A DNA stretch of 64,000 nucleotides, from NCBI GenBank assembly GCA_910579685.1, contig CAJTVN010000018.1, forward strand, positions 1 to 64,000, in the 5' to 3' direction. A program made the position numbers and the translations under genes. The first letter of the stretch is position 1. Each line of letters begins with the position of its first letter. This document shows, piece by piece, positions 24,874 to 32,453 of this stretch. This DNA comes from an uncultured Lachnospiraceae bacterium (lineage in GTDB: Bacteria > Bacillota > Clostridia > Lachnospirales > Lachnospiraceae). Below the pieces are notes generated by a model. That model worked only from the letters and a program-made list of their open reading frames with translations, did no database searches and was not told where the DNA came from.

Positions 24874-27111
24874 ATGGATGATAGAATAATAAAAACAGAA
24901 TACTCCGAGGTGATGCAGAAGTCCTTTATCGATTATGCCATGAGCGTAATTATCGCAAGGGCCCTGCCGGATGTGAGGGACGGCCTGAAGCCGGTTCAGA
25001 GGCGTACCCTGTATGATATGCACGAGCTTGGAATCCGCTATGACAGGCCTTACAGAAAGAGCGCCCGTATTGTGGGGGACACCATGGGTAAATATCATCC
25101 CCACGGAGACAGTTCCATCTATGAAGCCCTGGTGGTGATGACTCAGGATTTCAAAAAAGGGCTTCCCCTTATCGACGGACACGGCAATTTCGGGAATGTG
25201 GAGGGGGACGGCGCTGCCGCAATGCGTTATACGGAGGCCAGACTGGAGCGGGTAACACAGGAGGCGTTTCTCGCCGATCTTGACAAGGACGTGGTGGACT
25301 TCGTTCCGAATTTTGACGAGACGGAAAAGGAGCCTTCCGTGCTTCCGGCAAAATTTCCAAACCTTCTGGTCAACGGCTCGGAGGGGATTGCGGTGGGTAT
25401 GGCTACCAGCATTCCTCCCCACAACCTGGGAGAGGTGATTGATGCGGTGAAGGCCTACATGAAAGATGAAAATATTTCCACCGAGGGGCTGATGCGTTAC
25501 ATCAAGGGACCCGATTTTCCCACGGGGGGAGTGGTGATCAACAAAGACGAACTTGCGGAGATTTATAAATCGGGAACCGGTAAAATCAAGCTCAGGGGCA
25601 AAGTGGATATCGAGAAAGGAAAGGCCGGAAAGACAAATGTGGTCGTAAGTGAAATACCGTATACTATGATTGGCGCAAATATTGCAAAATTTCTTTCGGA
25701 TGTTGCATCTCTTGCAGAATCCAAGAAGACACAGGACATTGTGGATATAATGAATCAATCTTCCAAGGAAGGAATTCGCATTGTCATTGAATTAAAGAAG
25801 GATGCGGATGTAGACAACTTCATAAATATGCTCTACAAAAAGACAAGGCTGGAAGATACTTTCGGCGTCAATATGCTGGCAATTTCGAACGGAAAACCGG
25901 AAACAATGGGCCTGAAACAGATTATCAAGTGTAATGTTGACTTTCAGTTTGAGGTGGCTACCCGGAAGTATACCACCATGCTTGAGAAGGAGCTTGAGAA
26001 GAAGGAAATTCAGGAGGGACTGATCAGGGCCTGCAATGTGATCGACCTGATCATCGAGGTGCTGAGGGGTTCCAGGGACCGGGCCATGGCAAAAGCCTGT
26101 CTCGTGGAGGGGAAGACCGCGGGGATCAAATTCAAGTATAAGGAATCCAGGCTGATGGCTTCTCAGCTTTCTTTTACGGAGAAGCAGGCAAACGCAATTC
26201 TTGATATGCGTCTCTACAAATTAATCGGCCTTGAGCTGGAATCGCTGATCGGCGAGCACGAAGAAACCCTTGCCAATATTTACCGATATGAAGACATTCT
26301 CGGCAGAAAGGATTCCATGGCCCAGGTGATCATGAATGAGCTGGATGCCATCAAGCGGGACTACCAACGAGAGCGGCGCACCGTGGTTGAGAACAGGGCG
26401 CAGGCTGTCTATGAGGAAAAGAAGGCGGAGGAGATGGAAGTGGTGTTTCTGATGGATCGCTTCGGATATGCCAGAACCATTGACATGGCCGCCTATGAGC
26501 GCAACCGGGAGGCCGCAGATGCGGAAAACCGCTATGTTTTCCTCTGTAAGAATACCGGAAGGATCTGCATTTTTACAAATACCGGACAGCTCCATACGGT
26601 TAAAGTGATGGATCTTCCCTTTGGAAAGTTCAGGGACAAGGGCGTTCCCATCGACAATGTCAGCAACTTTAATTCCGAGAAGGAATCCATGGTACTGGTG
26701 ACCAGCCAGACCAGCCTGAATCTGTACCGGGTTCTGTTTGCCACCAGCCAGTCCATGCTTAAGATTGTGGACGGAGGCGAGTTCGACGTAGCCAAACGGA
26801 CCGTTGCCGCCACCAAGCTGCAGCAGGAGGATCAGGTGGTGAGCGTGGAGATTCTGACAGAGCAAAAACAGATTGTGATGCAGACTGCGGAAGGGTATTT
26901 CCTCAAATTCTCCATAGATGAGATACCGGAGAAGAAAAAGAGCGCCGTGGGCGTCCGGGGCATGAAGCTGGGGCCGAAGGACCGGGTGGAAAATGTCTAC
27001 TATATTCAAAGCGGCAGCGAGACCGTTGCGCAATACGGGGAGAAGCAGATCGAGCTTTCCCGGTTAAAGGCCGGAAAGCGGGATACTAAGGGGACAAAAG
27101 TCAGAGTATAG
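24874..27111 (+). CDS. type IIA DNA topoisomerase, A subunit (ParC/GyrA family)
   Basis: 745 residues. The quinolone-resistance region KYHPHGDSSIYEALVVM and the active-site tyrosine in AAAMRYTEARLERV are present, with a coiled-coil gate and a shortened C-terminal beta-pinwheel. No QRRGGKG-type GyrA box is seen in the C-terminal domain (from about residue 480), where gyrases wrap DNA. That suggests a decatenase (ParC-like), unable to supercoil. The QRDR serine and following acidic residue are the fluoroquinolone-sensitive type. It forms an operon with the B subunit; rsmD follows after 14 bp. Confidence 0.88.
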   Translation: MDDRIIKTEYSEVMQKSFIDYAMSVIIARALPDVRDGLKPVQRRTLYDMHELGIRYDRPYRKSARIVGDTMGKYHPHGDSSIYEALVVMTQDFKKGLPLIDGHGNFGNVEGDGAAAMRYTEARLERVTQEAFLADLDKDVVDFVPNFDETEKEPSVLPAKFPNLLVNGSEGIAVGMATSIPPHNLGEVIDAVKAYMKDENISTEGLMRYIKGPDFPTGGVVINKDELAEIYKSGTGKIKLRGKVDIEKGKAGKTNVVVSEIPYTMIGANIAKFLSDVASLAESKKTQDIVDIMNQSSKEGIRIVIELKKDADVDNFINMLYKKTRLEDTFGVNMLAISNGKPETMGLKQIIKCNVDFQFEVATRKYTTMLEKELEKKEIQEGLIRACNVIDLIIEVLRGSRDRAMAKACLVEGKTAGIKFKYKESRLMASQLSFTEKQANAILDMRLYKLIGLELESLIGEHEETLANIYRYEDILGRKDSMAQVIMNELDAIKRDYQRERRTVVENRAQAVYEEKKAEEMEVVFLMDRFGYARTIDMAAYERNREAADAENRYVFLCKNTGRICIFTNTGQLHTVKVMDLPFGKFRDKGVPIDNVSNFNSEKESMVLVTSQTSLNLYRVLFATSQSMLKIVDGGEFDVAKRTVAATKLQQEDQVVSVEILTEQKQIVMQTAEGYFLKFSIDEIPEKKKSAVGVRGMKLGPKDRVENVYYIQSGSETVAQYGEKQIELSRLKAGKRDTKGTKVRV

Positions 27112-27125
27112 GACAGGAGGAGAGC

Positions 27126-27692
27126 ATGATGAGGGTAATTGCGGGAACAGCCAGAAGCCTGCCGCTTAAAGCGCCTGCGGGAGCCGATACCCGTCCTACC
27201 ACGGACCGGATCAAGGAAACGCTGTTTAACATGATCCAGGGGCGGGTTTCGGGAAGCGTTTTTGTGGATCTCTTCGCCGGAAGCGGCGGGATCGGCATTG
27301 AGGCCCTCAGCCGGGGGGCCAGGCATGCCTATTTCGTGGAGAGGGACAGAGAGGCCGTCTTTTGTATTCAGGATAATCTTTCCTTTACAAGATTTGCCGA
27401 CAGGGCAACCGTTCTGAAGCAGGATGTTTCGGGAGCGCTTTCCCTGATTTCCGAGAAGGAGGTGGATATTCTCTTTATGGATCCGCCATATCGGCAGGAC
27501 TGCGAAAGGGAAGTCTTTTCCGCACTTTCCAGACAAAGATATGTGACAGAGGATACCTTGGTCATCGTGGAGGCCGGACTGGAAAAGGGGTTTGACTTCC
27601 TGACGGAATTGGGTTTTGAAGTGACAAAAGAGAAGAGATACAAGACAAATAAACATGTTTTTTGCAGGAAAATGGCAAAGTGCGCAGACTGA
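27126..27692 (+). CDS. rsmD: 16S rRNA (guanine(966)-N(2))-methyltransferase RsmD
   Basis: 188 residues. It opens with MRVIAGTARSLPLKAPAG, then has RPTTDRIKETLFNMI, the SAM-binding motif FVDLFAGSGGIGIEALSRGA and the catalytic DPPY (LFMDPPY). It methylates G966 of 16S rRNA in the small subunit. AGGAGG precedes ATG 27126; ATG 27129 is an alternative. It is encoded just before coaD, the common Firmicute arrangement. Confidence 0.95.
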   Translation: MMRVIAGTARSLPLKAPAGADTRPTTDRIKETLFNMIQGRVSGSVFVDLFAGSGGIGIEALSRGARHAYFVERDREAVFCIQDNLSFTRFADRATVLKQDVSGALSLISEKEVDILFMDPPYRQDCEREVFSALSRQRYVTEDTLVIVEAGLEKGFDFLTELGFEVTKEKRYKTNKHVFCRKMAKCAD

Positions 27693-27715
27693 CAGCCAGA
27701 AAGGCAGGGTATTTT

Positions 27716-28237
27716 ATGAAAGCAGCAATCTATCCCGGAAGCTTTGATCCGGTTACATACGGTCACCTTGATATTATCAAGAGAGCCGCTCAGATTTTCG
27801 ATGAATTAACCGTGAGCGTTTTGAACAATAAACTAAAAACTCCATTGTTTTCTGTAGAGGAACGTGTTAATATATTGAAGGAAGCAACAAAAGATATCGC
27901 AAATGTAAAAGTGGAAGCTTTCAGCGGCCTTTTGGTGGACTATGCGGCGTCCCGGGGCATTCATGTTGTTATCAGGGGGCTGCGCGCAATCACGGATTTC
28001 GAGTATGAGCTGCAGAATGCGCAGACCAACGCCCTGCTCTCCGGCGGCGCGCTGGATACGGTATTTCTCACCACCAAGCTGGAATACGCATATCTGAGTT
28101 CTTCCAGCGTAAAGGAAATAGCAAGCTTTAAGGGAGACATTTCCATGTGTGTTCCCGGTTTTGTGGCCCGCAAGGTATACGAAAAATTCGGATATGAATC
28201 AGGTAAATGGGGGAATTTGAATGAGCAGCAGAATTGA
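27716..28237 (+). CDS. coaD: pantetheine-phosphate adenylyltransferase
   Basis: 173 residues from ATG 27716. The nucleotidyltransferase motif is YPGSFDPVTYGHLDIIKRA. RGLRAITDFEYELQNA and the late YLSSSSVKEIASFKGDI (ISSS-type motif) complete the active site. It makes dephospho-CoA from 4'-phosphopantetheine and ATP. It starts 23 bp after rsmD; the following coiled-coil gene overlaps its end by 17 bp. Confidence 0.97.
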   Translation: MKAAIYPGSFDPVTYGHLDIIKRAAQIFDELTVSVLNNKLKTPLFSVEERVNILKEATKDIANVKVEAFSGLLVDYAASRGIHVVIRGLRAITDFEYELQNAQTNALLSGGALDTVFLTTKLEYAYLSSSSVKEIASFKGDISMCVPGFVARKVYEKFGYESGKWGNLNEQQN

Positions 28238-28832
28238 ACAGCTGATCGATGAAATAGAAGAATATATTGACGGATGCAAATACCAGCCCTTTTCGAATAC
28301 CAAGATTATTGTTGATAAAGAAGAGATTGACGAGCTTTTACGGGAACTTCGGATGAAGACCCCGGACGAGATCAAGCGTTATCAGAAAATTATCAGTAAC
28401 AAGGAGGCCATTCTCAATGATGCGCGGGCCAAGGCGGAATCTCTGATCAATGAGGCGACGCTCCAGACGAATGAGCTGGTTAACGAGCACGAGATCATGC
28501 AGCAGGCTTATGCCCAGGCTAACGAGGTGGTTACCATGGCCACCCATCAGGCACAGGAGATTCTTGACAATGCCACCATGGAAGCCAACAATGTGAGGGC
28601 GGCCGCCATGCAGTACACGGACGGGATTCTGGCGAACGTGGATAATCTGCTGAACCAGACCATGAAGGTTACGCAGGATCACTTTGAGAGCTTTATGGGT
28701 GCGATGACGCATTACAGCGATACGGTCAATGCCAACCGGGTGGAGCTCAATCCGCCGGAGGCTGATGAATTTTTAGCTGAGGCGCCGCCTGATGTGCCAC
28801 AATCCGATAATTTGAATGCAGATATGCTGTAA
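28221..28832 (+). CDS. coiled-coil protein (DivIVA-like / ATPase subunit H-like)
   Basis: 203 residues. The first about 50 residues (IEQLIDEIEEYIDGCKYQP, then NTKIIVDKEEIDELLRELR) resemble the N-terminal module of clostridial DivIVA-like proteins. Residues 60-130 are a long alanine-rich coiled coil with regular A/E/N repeats (ARAKAESLINEATLQ, AQEILDNATMEANNVRAAA). The tail is acidic and disordered. No membrane segment. It is always downstream of coaD in relatives to my knowledge, sometimes labelled an ATPase without real evidence. A role in division or polarity is only an inference. Confidence 0.7.
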   Translation: MSSRIEQLIDEIEEYIDGCKYQPFSNTKIIVDKEEIDELLRELRMKTPDEIKRYQKIISNKEAILNDARAKAESLINEATLQTNELVNEHEIMQQAYAQANEVVTMATHQAQEILDNATMEANNVRAAAMQYTDGILANVDNLLNQTMKVTQDHFESFMGAMTHYSDTVNANRVELNPPEADEFLAEAPPDVPQSDNLNADML

Positions 28833-28833
28833 A

Positions 28834-28868
28834 AAAGACCGGCTACCGATTGGGAAGCCGGTCTTTTC
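28834..28868 (+). terminator. rho-independent terminator
   Basis: AAAAGACCGGCT / AAGCCGGTCTTTT around a 10-nt loop, ending in a T run. It closes the topoisomerase-rsmD-coaD-coiled-coil operon. Confidence 0.9.
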
Positions 28869-28901
28869 GGCACAGGCACTTGCAAAGGAAAGGAGAAAAG
28901 G

Positions 28902-30158
28902 ATGAAGCCTGGAAAGAAAATGCGGATGCTCTGTCTCATGACGGCGGTTTGTCTCTGGCTGTTTGCCCGCACGTCCTTAGCCGAAGAAGAGACGCTGGTC
29001 ATTGTGATCGATCCCGGACACGGGGGAAAAAATCTGGGCGCTCAGTATGACGGGTTTGTGGAGAAAGAGATGACCATGGCCGCGGCAAGGGCCATGAAGG
29101 AAGAACTGGAAACGTATGAAAACGTGGTGGTCTATCTGACCCATGAGACGGATACCGACATGTCCATAAAGGCCAGAGCCCGGTTTGCGGATGAGAAAAA
29201 TGCCAATTTCCTGTTCTGCCTCCATTTTAACAGCTCCGAGGATCACATTTTCTACGGGGCAGAGGTCTGGGTTCCCGCCTATGGCGAATTGTATGCTGCG
29301 GGGAGGGCCTTTGCGGAGATCGAGATGCAGGAGCTGACGGAAATGGGACTGTATTCTCGTGGAATCAAGACAAGGCTGAACGACAGGGATGAAAATTATT
29401 ACGGGATTTTAAGATACTGTTCCGAATTTGGGATTCCCTCCGCACTGATTGAACATTGTCATCTGGATCATGACAGGGATAAGGTTTTTTATCAGGACGG
29501 AGAGGCGCAGTGGGAGGACTTTGGGAGAGCGGATGCAAAGGCAGTGGCAAGATATCTTGGGCTTGTGAGTGCGGAAAAGGGCGTTGACTACAGCGATTAT
29601 CCACATATTACCGTGGAAGTCAACGAGGAGGCGGTGAGACCGGACAAGTCGATTCCCGACGTGTGCCAGATTGAGCTTCAAAACCTGGATGAGGCGCAGG
29701 GCAGGGCTTTTATCCGGATCCGGGCAAAGGATTTCGACAGTTATATACAGTATTACAGCTACAGCCTGGATGGAGGACAAACCTTCTCTGATCTGGAAAT
29801 CTGGCCAAGGCCCGTTTGGAACCAATCAGAGCCGGAACTTATCTTCGAAGTGGATATTCCCTTTGAGACAGAGATTTCGCTTTGCGTCAATGCCTATAAC
29901 GGTTTTGATGTTTTTGCGCAGAGCAATTCCATTAAGATAGATGCGATTTCTGTCCCGGAGCCGGAACCGCCAGTTTATGAAGAAGTTCATCCCAAGACAC
30001 TCTATGAATCGGCTGTCAGCAAGCAGGAGACATCTGACAAAAAATATCTGATTCTTCTGATCGCTTTCCTGGGATTTTTGATGGCGGTTATCTTTTGTAT
30101 CATGCTCCGAATGATTTTGCGGCTAAGAAGGAGTAGTAGACGAAGGAGACGGCGGTAA
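28902..30158 (+). CDS. N-acetylmuramoyl-L-alanine amidase (Amidase_3), membrane-anchored
   Basis: 418 residues. A signal peptide (about 1-27, MLCLMTAVCLWLFARTSLA) is followed by an Amidase_3 domain. The zinc ligands are H40 (VIDPGHGG), E54 (GFVEKEM) and H109 (FCLHFNSS), with catalytic E185 (ALIEHCHLD). A C-terminal extension (about 240-355) with Ig-like character and a final membrane helix (about 385-405) with a basic tail tether it to the outer face. It cleaves peptidoglycan stem peptides. Its last 59 bp overlap the convergent ylbJ-like gene. Confidence 0.9.
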   Translation: MKPGKKMRMLCLMTAVCLWLFARTSLAEEETLVIVIDPGHGGKNLGAQYDGFVEKEMTMAAARAMKEELETYENVVVYLTHETDTDMSIKARARFADEKNANFLFCLHFNSSEDHIFYGAEVWVPAYGELYAAGRAFAEIEMQELTEMGLYSRGIKTRLNDRDENYYGILRYCSEFGIPSALIEHCHLDHDRDKVFYQDGEAQWEDFGRADAKAVARYLGLVSAEKGVDYSDYPHITVEVNEEAVRPDKSIPDVCQIELQNLDEAQGRAFIRIRAKDFDSYIQYYSYSLDGGQTFSDLEIWPRPVWNQSEPELIFEVDIPFETEISLCVNAYNGFDVFAQSNSIKIDAISVPEPEPPVYEEVHPKTLYESAVSKQETSDKKYLILLIAFLGFLMAVIFCIMLRMILRLRRSSRRRRRR

Positions 30159-31023
30159 GAACCAGCTTGTGAAGCACGTAATTTTTTAAGGATAAATCGG
30201 TGTCGCGAATCATGCTGTAGGTCTGGGCAATGCAGGAGAACCCTCCGAACGGCAGAAGGCTCAGGCTCAGAAGCGGGGCTTTGTCCCCAAGCAGACTGAG
30301 CCCTCCGGAGATCTCCAAAAGGGCGCTGGACACGGCCAGAAGCGTCTGATTTTTTAAGAGAAGAGAGGGAAGAAGACTCATAAGATTAAACAGAATCATA
30401 TAGCCGCCAAGCTTTGTGATGCTGGTAAGGGAAGCGGTTACGGATTCATCCAGCGCCTGCAGGAAGGGAGTGGATGCTTTCAACAGTCTCGCTGCACCCT
30501 TTTCACTGTCAAGACTGCGGTAAACCGTATAGCGCAGCACCGTTCCGTACAGAAACGGGATCCCGTACATGCCGATGAGCAGTGCGGGGAGCCTGGTTAA
30601 GCGGATGAGAGGGATTACGAAGCTGATAAAATAAACGGGGCCGATATTGTTACAGAAGGCCAGAAGAAATTCCGCTTCCCCGCGGGTGATCTTTTTCTGC
30701 CTGTAGAGCTGGCCCGCCACACAGGCTCCCATGGGAAAGCCGCACAAAAACCCGATAATAATCGTATACAGACAATCCGAATTTACGTTGAAGACCGGGG
30801 AAAGAGCCGGCTTTAAAAAGCGGACAAAGGAATCGGTGAGATTCATCCGGATCATGATACCGGAGAGTACCATGAAGGGAAAGAGCGTGGGGATCATGTT
30901 CTGAAACCACAGATTTAATCCCCGGGCGGCATAGGACAGGCTTTTTTGCGGAAACAGAAGAATCATTGCGGTAAGTCCGAATACGGAGAGTGCGGCGGTA
31001 AGCCGGCCGGTAATTTTTTTCAA
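30100..31023 (-). CDS. sporulation integral membrane protein YlbJ-like (nucleoside recognition domain)
   Basis: 307 residues, about eight membrane helices. The conserved nucleoside-recognition (Gate) features are NMIPTLFPFMVLSGIMIRM, GFLCGFPMGACVAGQLY and CNNIGPVYF, with a second half ending PFGGFSCIAQTYSMI. YlbJ is needed for spore cortex formation in Bacillus. The start is TTG at 31023 without a clear ribosome site. It is divergent from rsuA with only 40 bp between them, and the 3' end runs 59 bp into the amidase gene on the other strand. Confidence 0.88.
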   Translation of the reverse strand: MKKITGRLTAALSVFGLTAMILLFPQKSLSYAARGLNLWFQNMIPTLFPFMVLSGIMIRMNLTDSFVRFLKPALSPVFNVNSDCLYTIIIGFLCGFPMGACVAGQLYRQKKITRGEAEFLLAFCNNIGPVYFISFVIPLIRLTRLPALLIGMYGIPFLYGTVLRYTVYRSLDSEKGAARLLKASTPFLQALDESVTASLTSITKLGGYMILFNLMSLLPSLLLKNQTLLAVSSALLEISGGLSLLGDKAPLLSLSLLPFGGFSCIAQTYSMIRDTDLSLKNYVLHKLVLTAVSFVYYSFLAAKSFGA

Positions 31024-31051
31024 AGGGGTGGCTCTTTTCGTATTTTATGTT

Positions 31052-31059
31052 ATTATAAT
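31052..31059. promoter_or_regulatory. overlapping divergent -10 elements
   Basis: The palindromic TATTATAATA (31051-31060) gives TATAAT on both strands (plus 31054-31059, minus 31052-31057). It lies in the 40-bp space between ylbJ (minus) and rsuA (plus). The plus-strand -10 ends 4 bp before the rsuA ATG. Confidence 0.45.
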
Positions 31060-31063
31060 ACTT

Positions 31064-31804
31064 ATGAGAATTGACAGGTTATTATGCGAACTGAATATAG
31101 GGAGCAGAACCGAGGCAAAGCGCCTGTTAAAGAGCGGACAGATTCTCGTAAACGGAGTGCGGATCACGAAACCCGAGGAACGGGTGGATGAAAATACGGC
31201 AGTGATCCTGTTTAAGGGAAAGGAATACCGCTACCGGAGATTTGTCTATTTTATGATGAATAAGCCGGCGGGATTTATCAGCGCAACGAGGGATGATTCC
31301 TGTAAGACCGTGCTGGATCTGTTTGCGCAGCAGTATGCGCTTTTATATGGAAACGGTCTTTTTGGCATTCCCGCAGGAGAAATTTTTCCGGCAGGACGCC
31401 TGGACAAGGATTCCACAGGGCTTTTGCTGTTAACCAATGACGGCGCACTTGCCCATGCGCTCTTGTCGCCCAAAAAACACATTCCCAAAACCTATTATGT
31501 GGAAACGGATCTTTCGCTTTCCGGGGAGAAGCTTTTGCGGCTGGAGAACGGCGTGGATATCGGGGAAGAGAGGCCCACCCAGAAAGCCCGCATCGAACGC
31601 ATCACAGGCCAAAGCTGCACGATTACCATAACCGAAGGAAAATTCCACCAGGTGAAGAGAATGTTCCAGGCGGTGGAGCTGAAGGTTACTTACCTAAAGC
31701 GCCTCTCCATAGGAAGCCTCAGACTGGATCCCGGCCTTGCGGAGGGCGGGATCCGAGAATTAACGAAAGAAGAGGTCAGTCAGTTATGTCAGAAACTATA
31801 TTAA
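31064..31804 (+). CDS. rsuA: pseudouridine synthase, RsuA/RluB/E/F family
   Basis: 246 residues from ATG 31064. The N-terminal S4 domain is MRIDRLLCELNIGSRTEAKR with LKSGQILVNG. The catalytic aspartate lies in AGRLDKDSTGLLLLTNDG, and the end has EGKFHQVKRMF. It isomerises a uridine in 16S rRNA (U516 in RsuA) or a related site. No ribosome site precedes the ATG, and a TATAAT ends 4 bp upstream, so the message may be leaderless. The HAD phosphatase gene overlaps its end by 19 bp. Confidence 0.92.
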   Translation: MRIDRLLCELNIGSRTEAKRLLKSGQILVNGVRITKPEERVDENTAVILFKGKEYRYRRFVYFMMNKPAGFISATRDDSCKTVLDLFAQQYALLYGNGLFGIPAGEIFPAGRLDKDSTGLLLLTNDGALAHALLSPKKHIPKTYYVETDLSLSGEKLLRLENGVDIGEERPTQKARIERITGQSCTITITEGKFHQVKRMFQAVELKVTYLKRLSIGSLRLDPGLAEGGIRELTKEEVSQLCQKLY

Positions 31805-32451
31805 ATCAGATAGAGGCGGTTTTATTTGATCTGGACGGAACCCTGGTGGATTCCCTGTGGGTCTGGAAAGAAATTGATATCGAATATCTTGGCCGGTTTG
31901 GCATTGTGCCTCCATTGGGGCTGCAGGAGGATATAGGCGGAATGAGTTTTACCGAGACCGCCGCCTATATTAAGGAACGATTTGAAATACCGGATTCCGT
32001 GGAACAGATGAAAGAGGACTGGAACCGTATGGCATGGGATAAGTATACACATGAGGTGCCCCTGAAAAAGGGAGTTCCCGAATTTCTTGCTCTGTGCCGG
32101 GAAAAGGGAATCCGTCTCGGAATCGCTACCAGCAATTCCCGCCTGCTTGTGGAAAATATTCTGAGGGCGCACGGCCTTGAGGGAGTCTTTGACTGCATTG
32201 TGACCGGCTGTGAAGTGAATAAGGGAAAGCCGTCGCCGGACGTCTATCTGGAAGCGGCAAAGAGATGCGGAGTGATGCCAAAGAACTGTCTTGTGTTTGA
32301 GGATATCGTCCCCGGTATCCTGGCTGGAAAAGCGGCCGGGATGAAGGTCTGTGCCGTCCATGATGCTTTTTCCGAAGAGCAGTCCGATGAAAAACGCAGG
32401 CTGGCTGATTCTTATATTATGGATTACACAGAGCTCTCACAGGAGGTTTAA
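31786..32451 (+). CDS. HAD family phosphatase (beta-phosphoglucomutase-like)
   Basis: 221 residues. HAD motif I is VLFDLDGTLVDS (nucleophile and general-acid aspartates), motif II is ATSNSR, with a lysine in NKGKPSPDVYLEAAKR (motif III) and VFEDIVPGILAGKAAGM (motif IV). The helical cap between motifs I and II fits subclass IA. Phosphatase or phosphomutase on a small sugar phosphate; the substrate cannot be set. It overlaps rsuA by 19 bp and is followed 2 bp later by a YgiQ-type gene. Confidence 0.9.
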   Translation: MSETILNQIEAVLFDLDGTLVDSLWVWKEIDIEYLGRFGIVPPLGLQEDIGGMSFTETAAYIKERFEIPDSVEQMKEDWNRMAWDKYTHEVPLKKGVPEFLALCREKGIRLGIATSNSRLLVENILRAHGLEGVFDCIVTGCEVNKGKPSPDVYLEAAKRCGVMPKNCLVFEDIVPGILAGKAAGMKVCAVHDAFSEEQSDEKRRLADSYIMDYTELSQEV

Positions 32452-32453
32452 AC

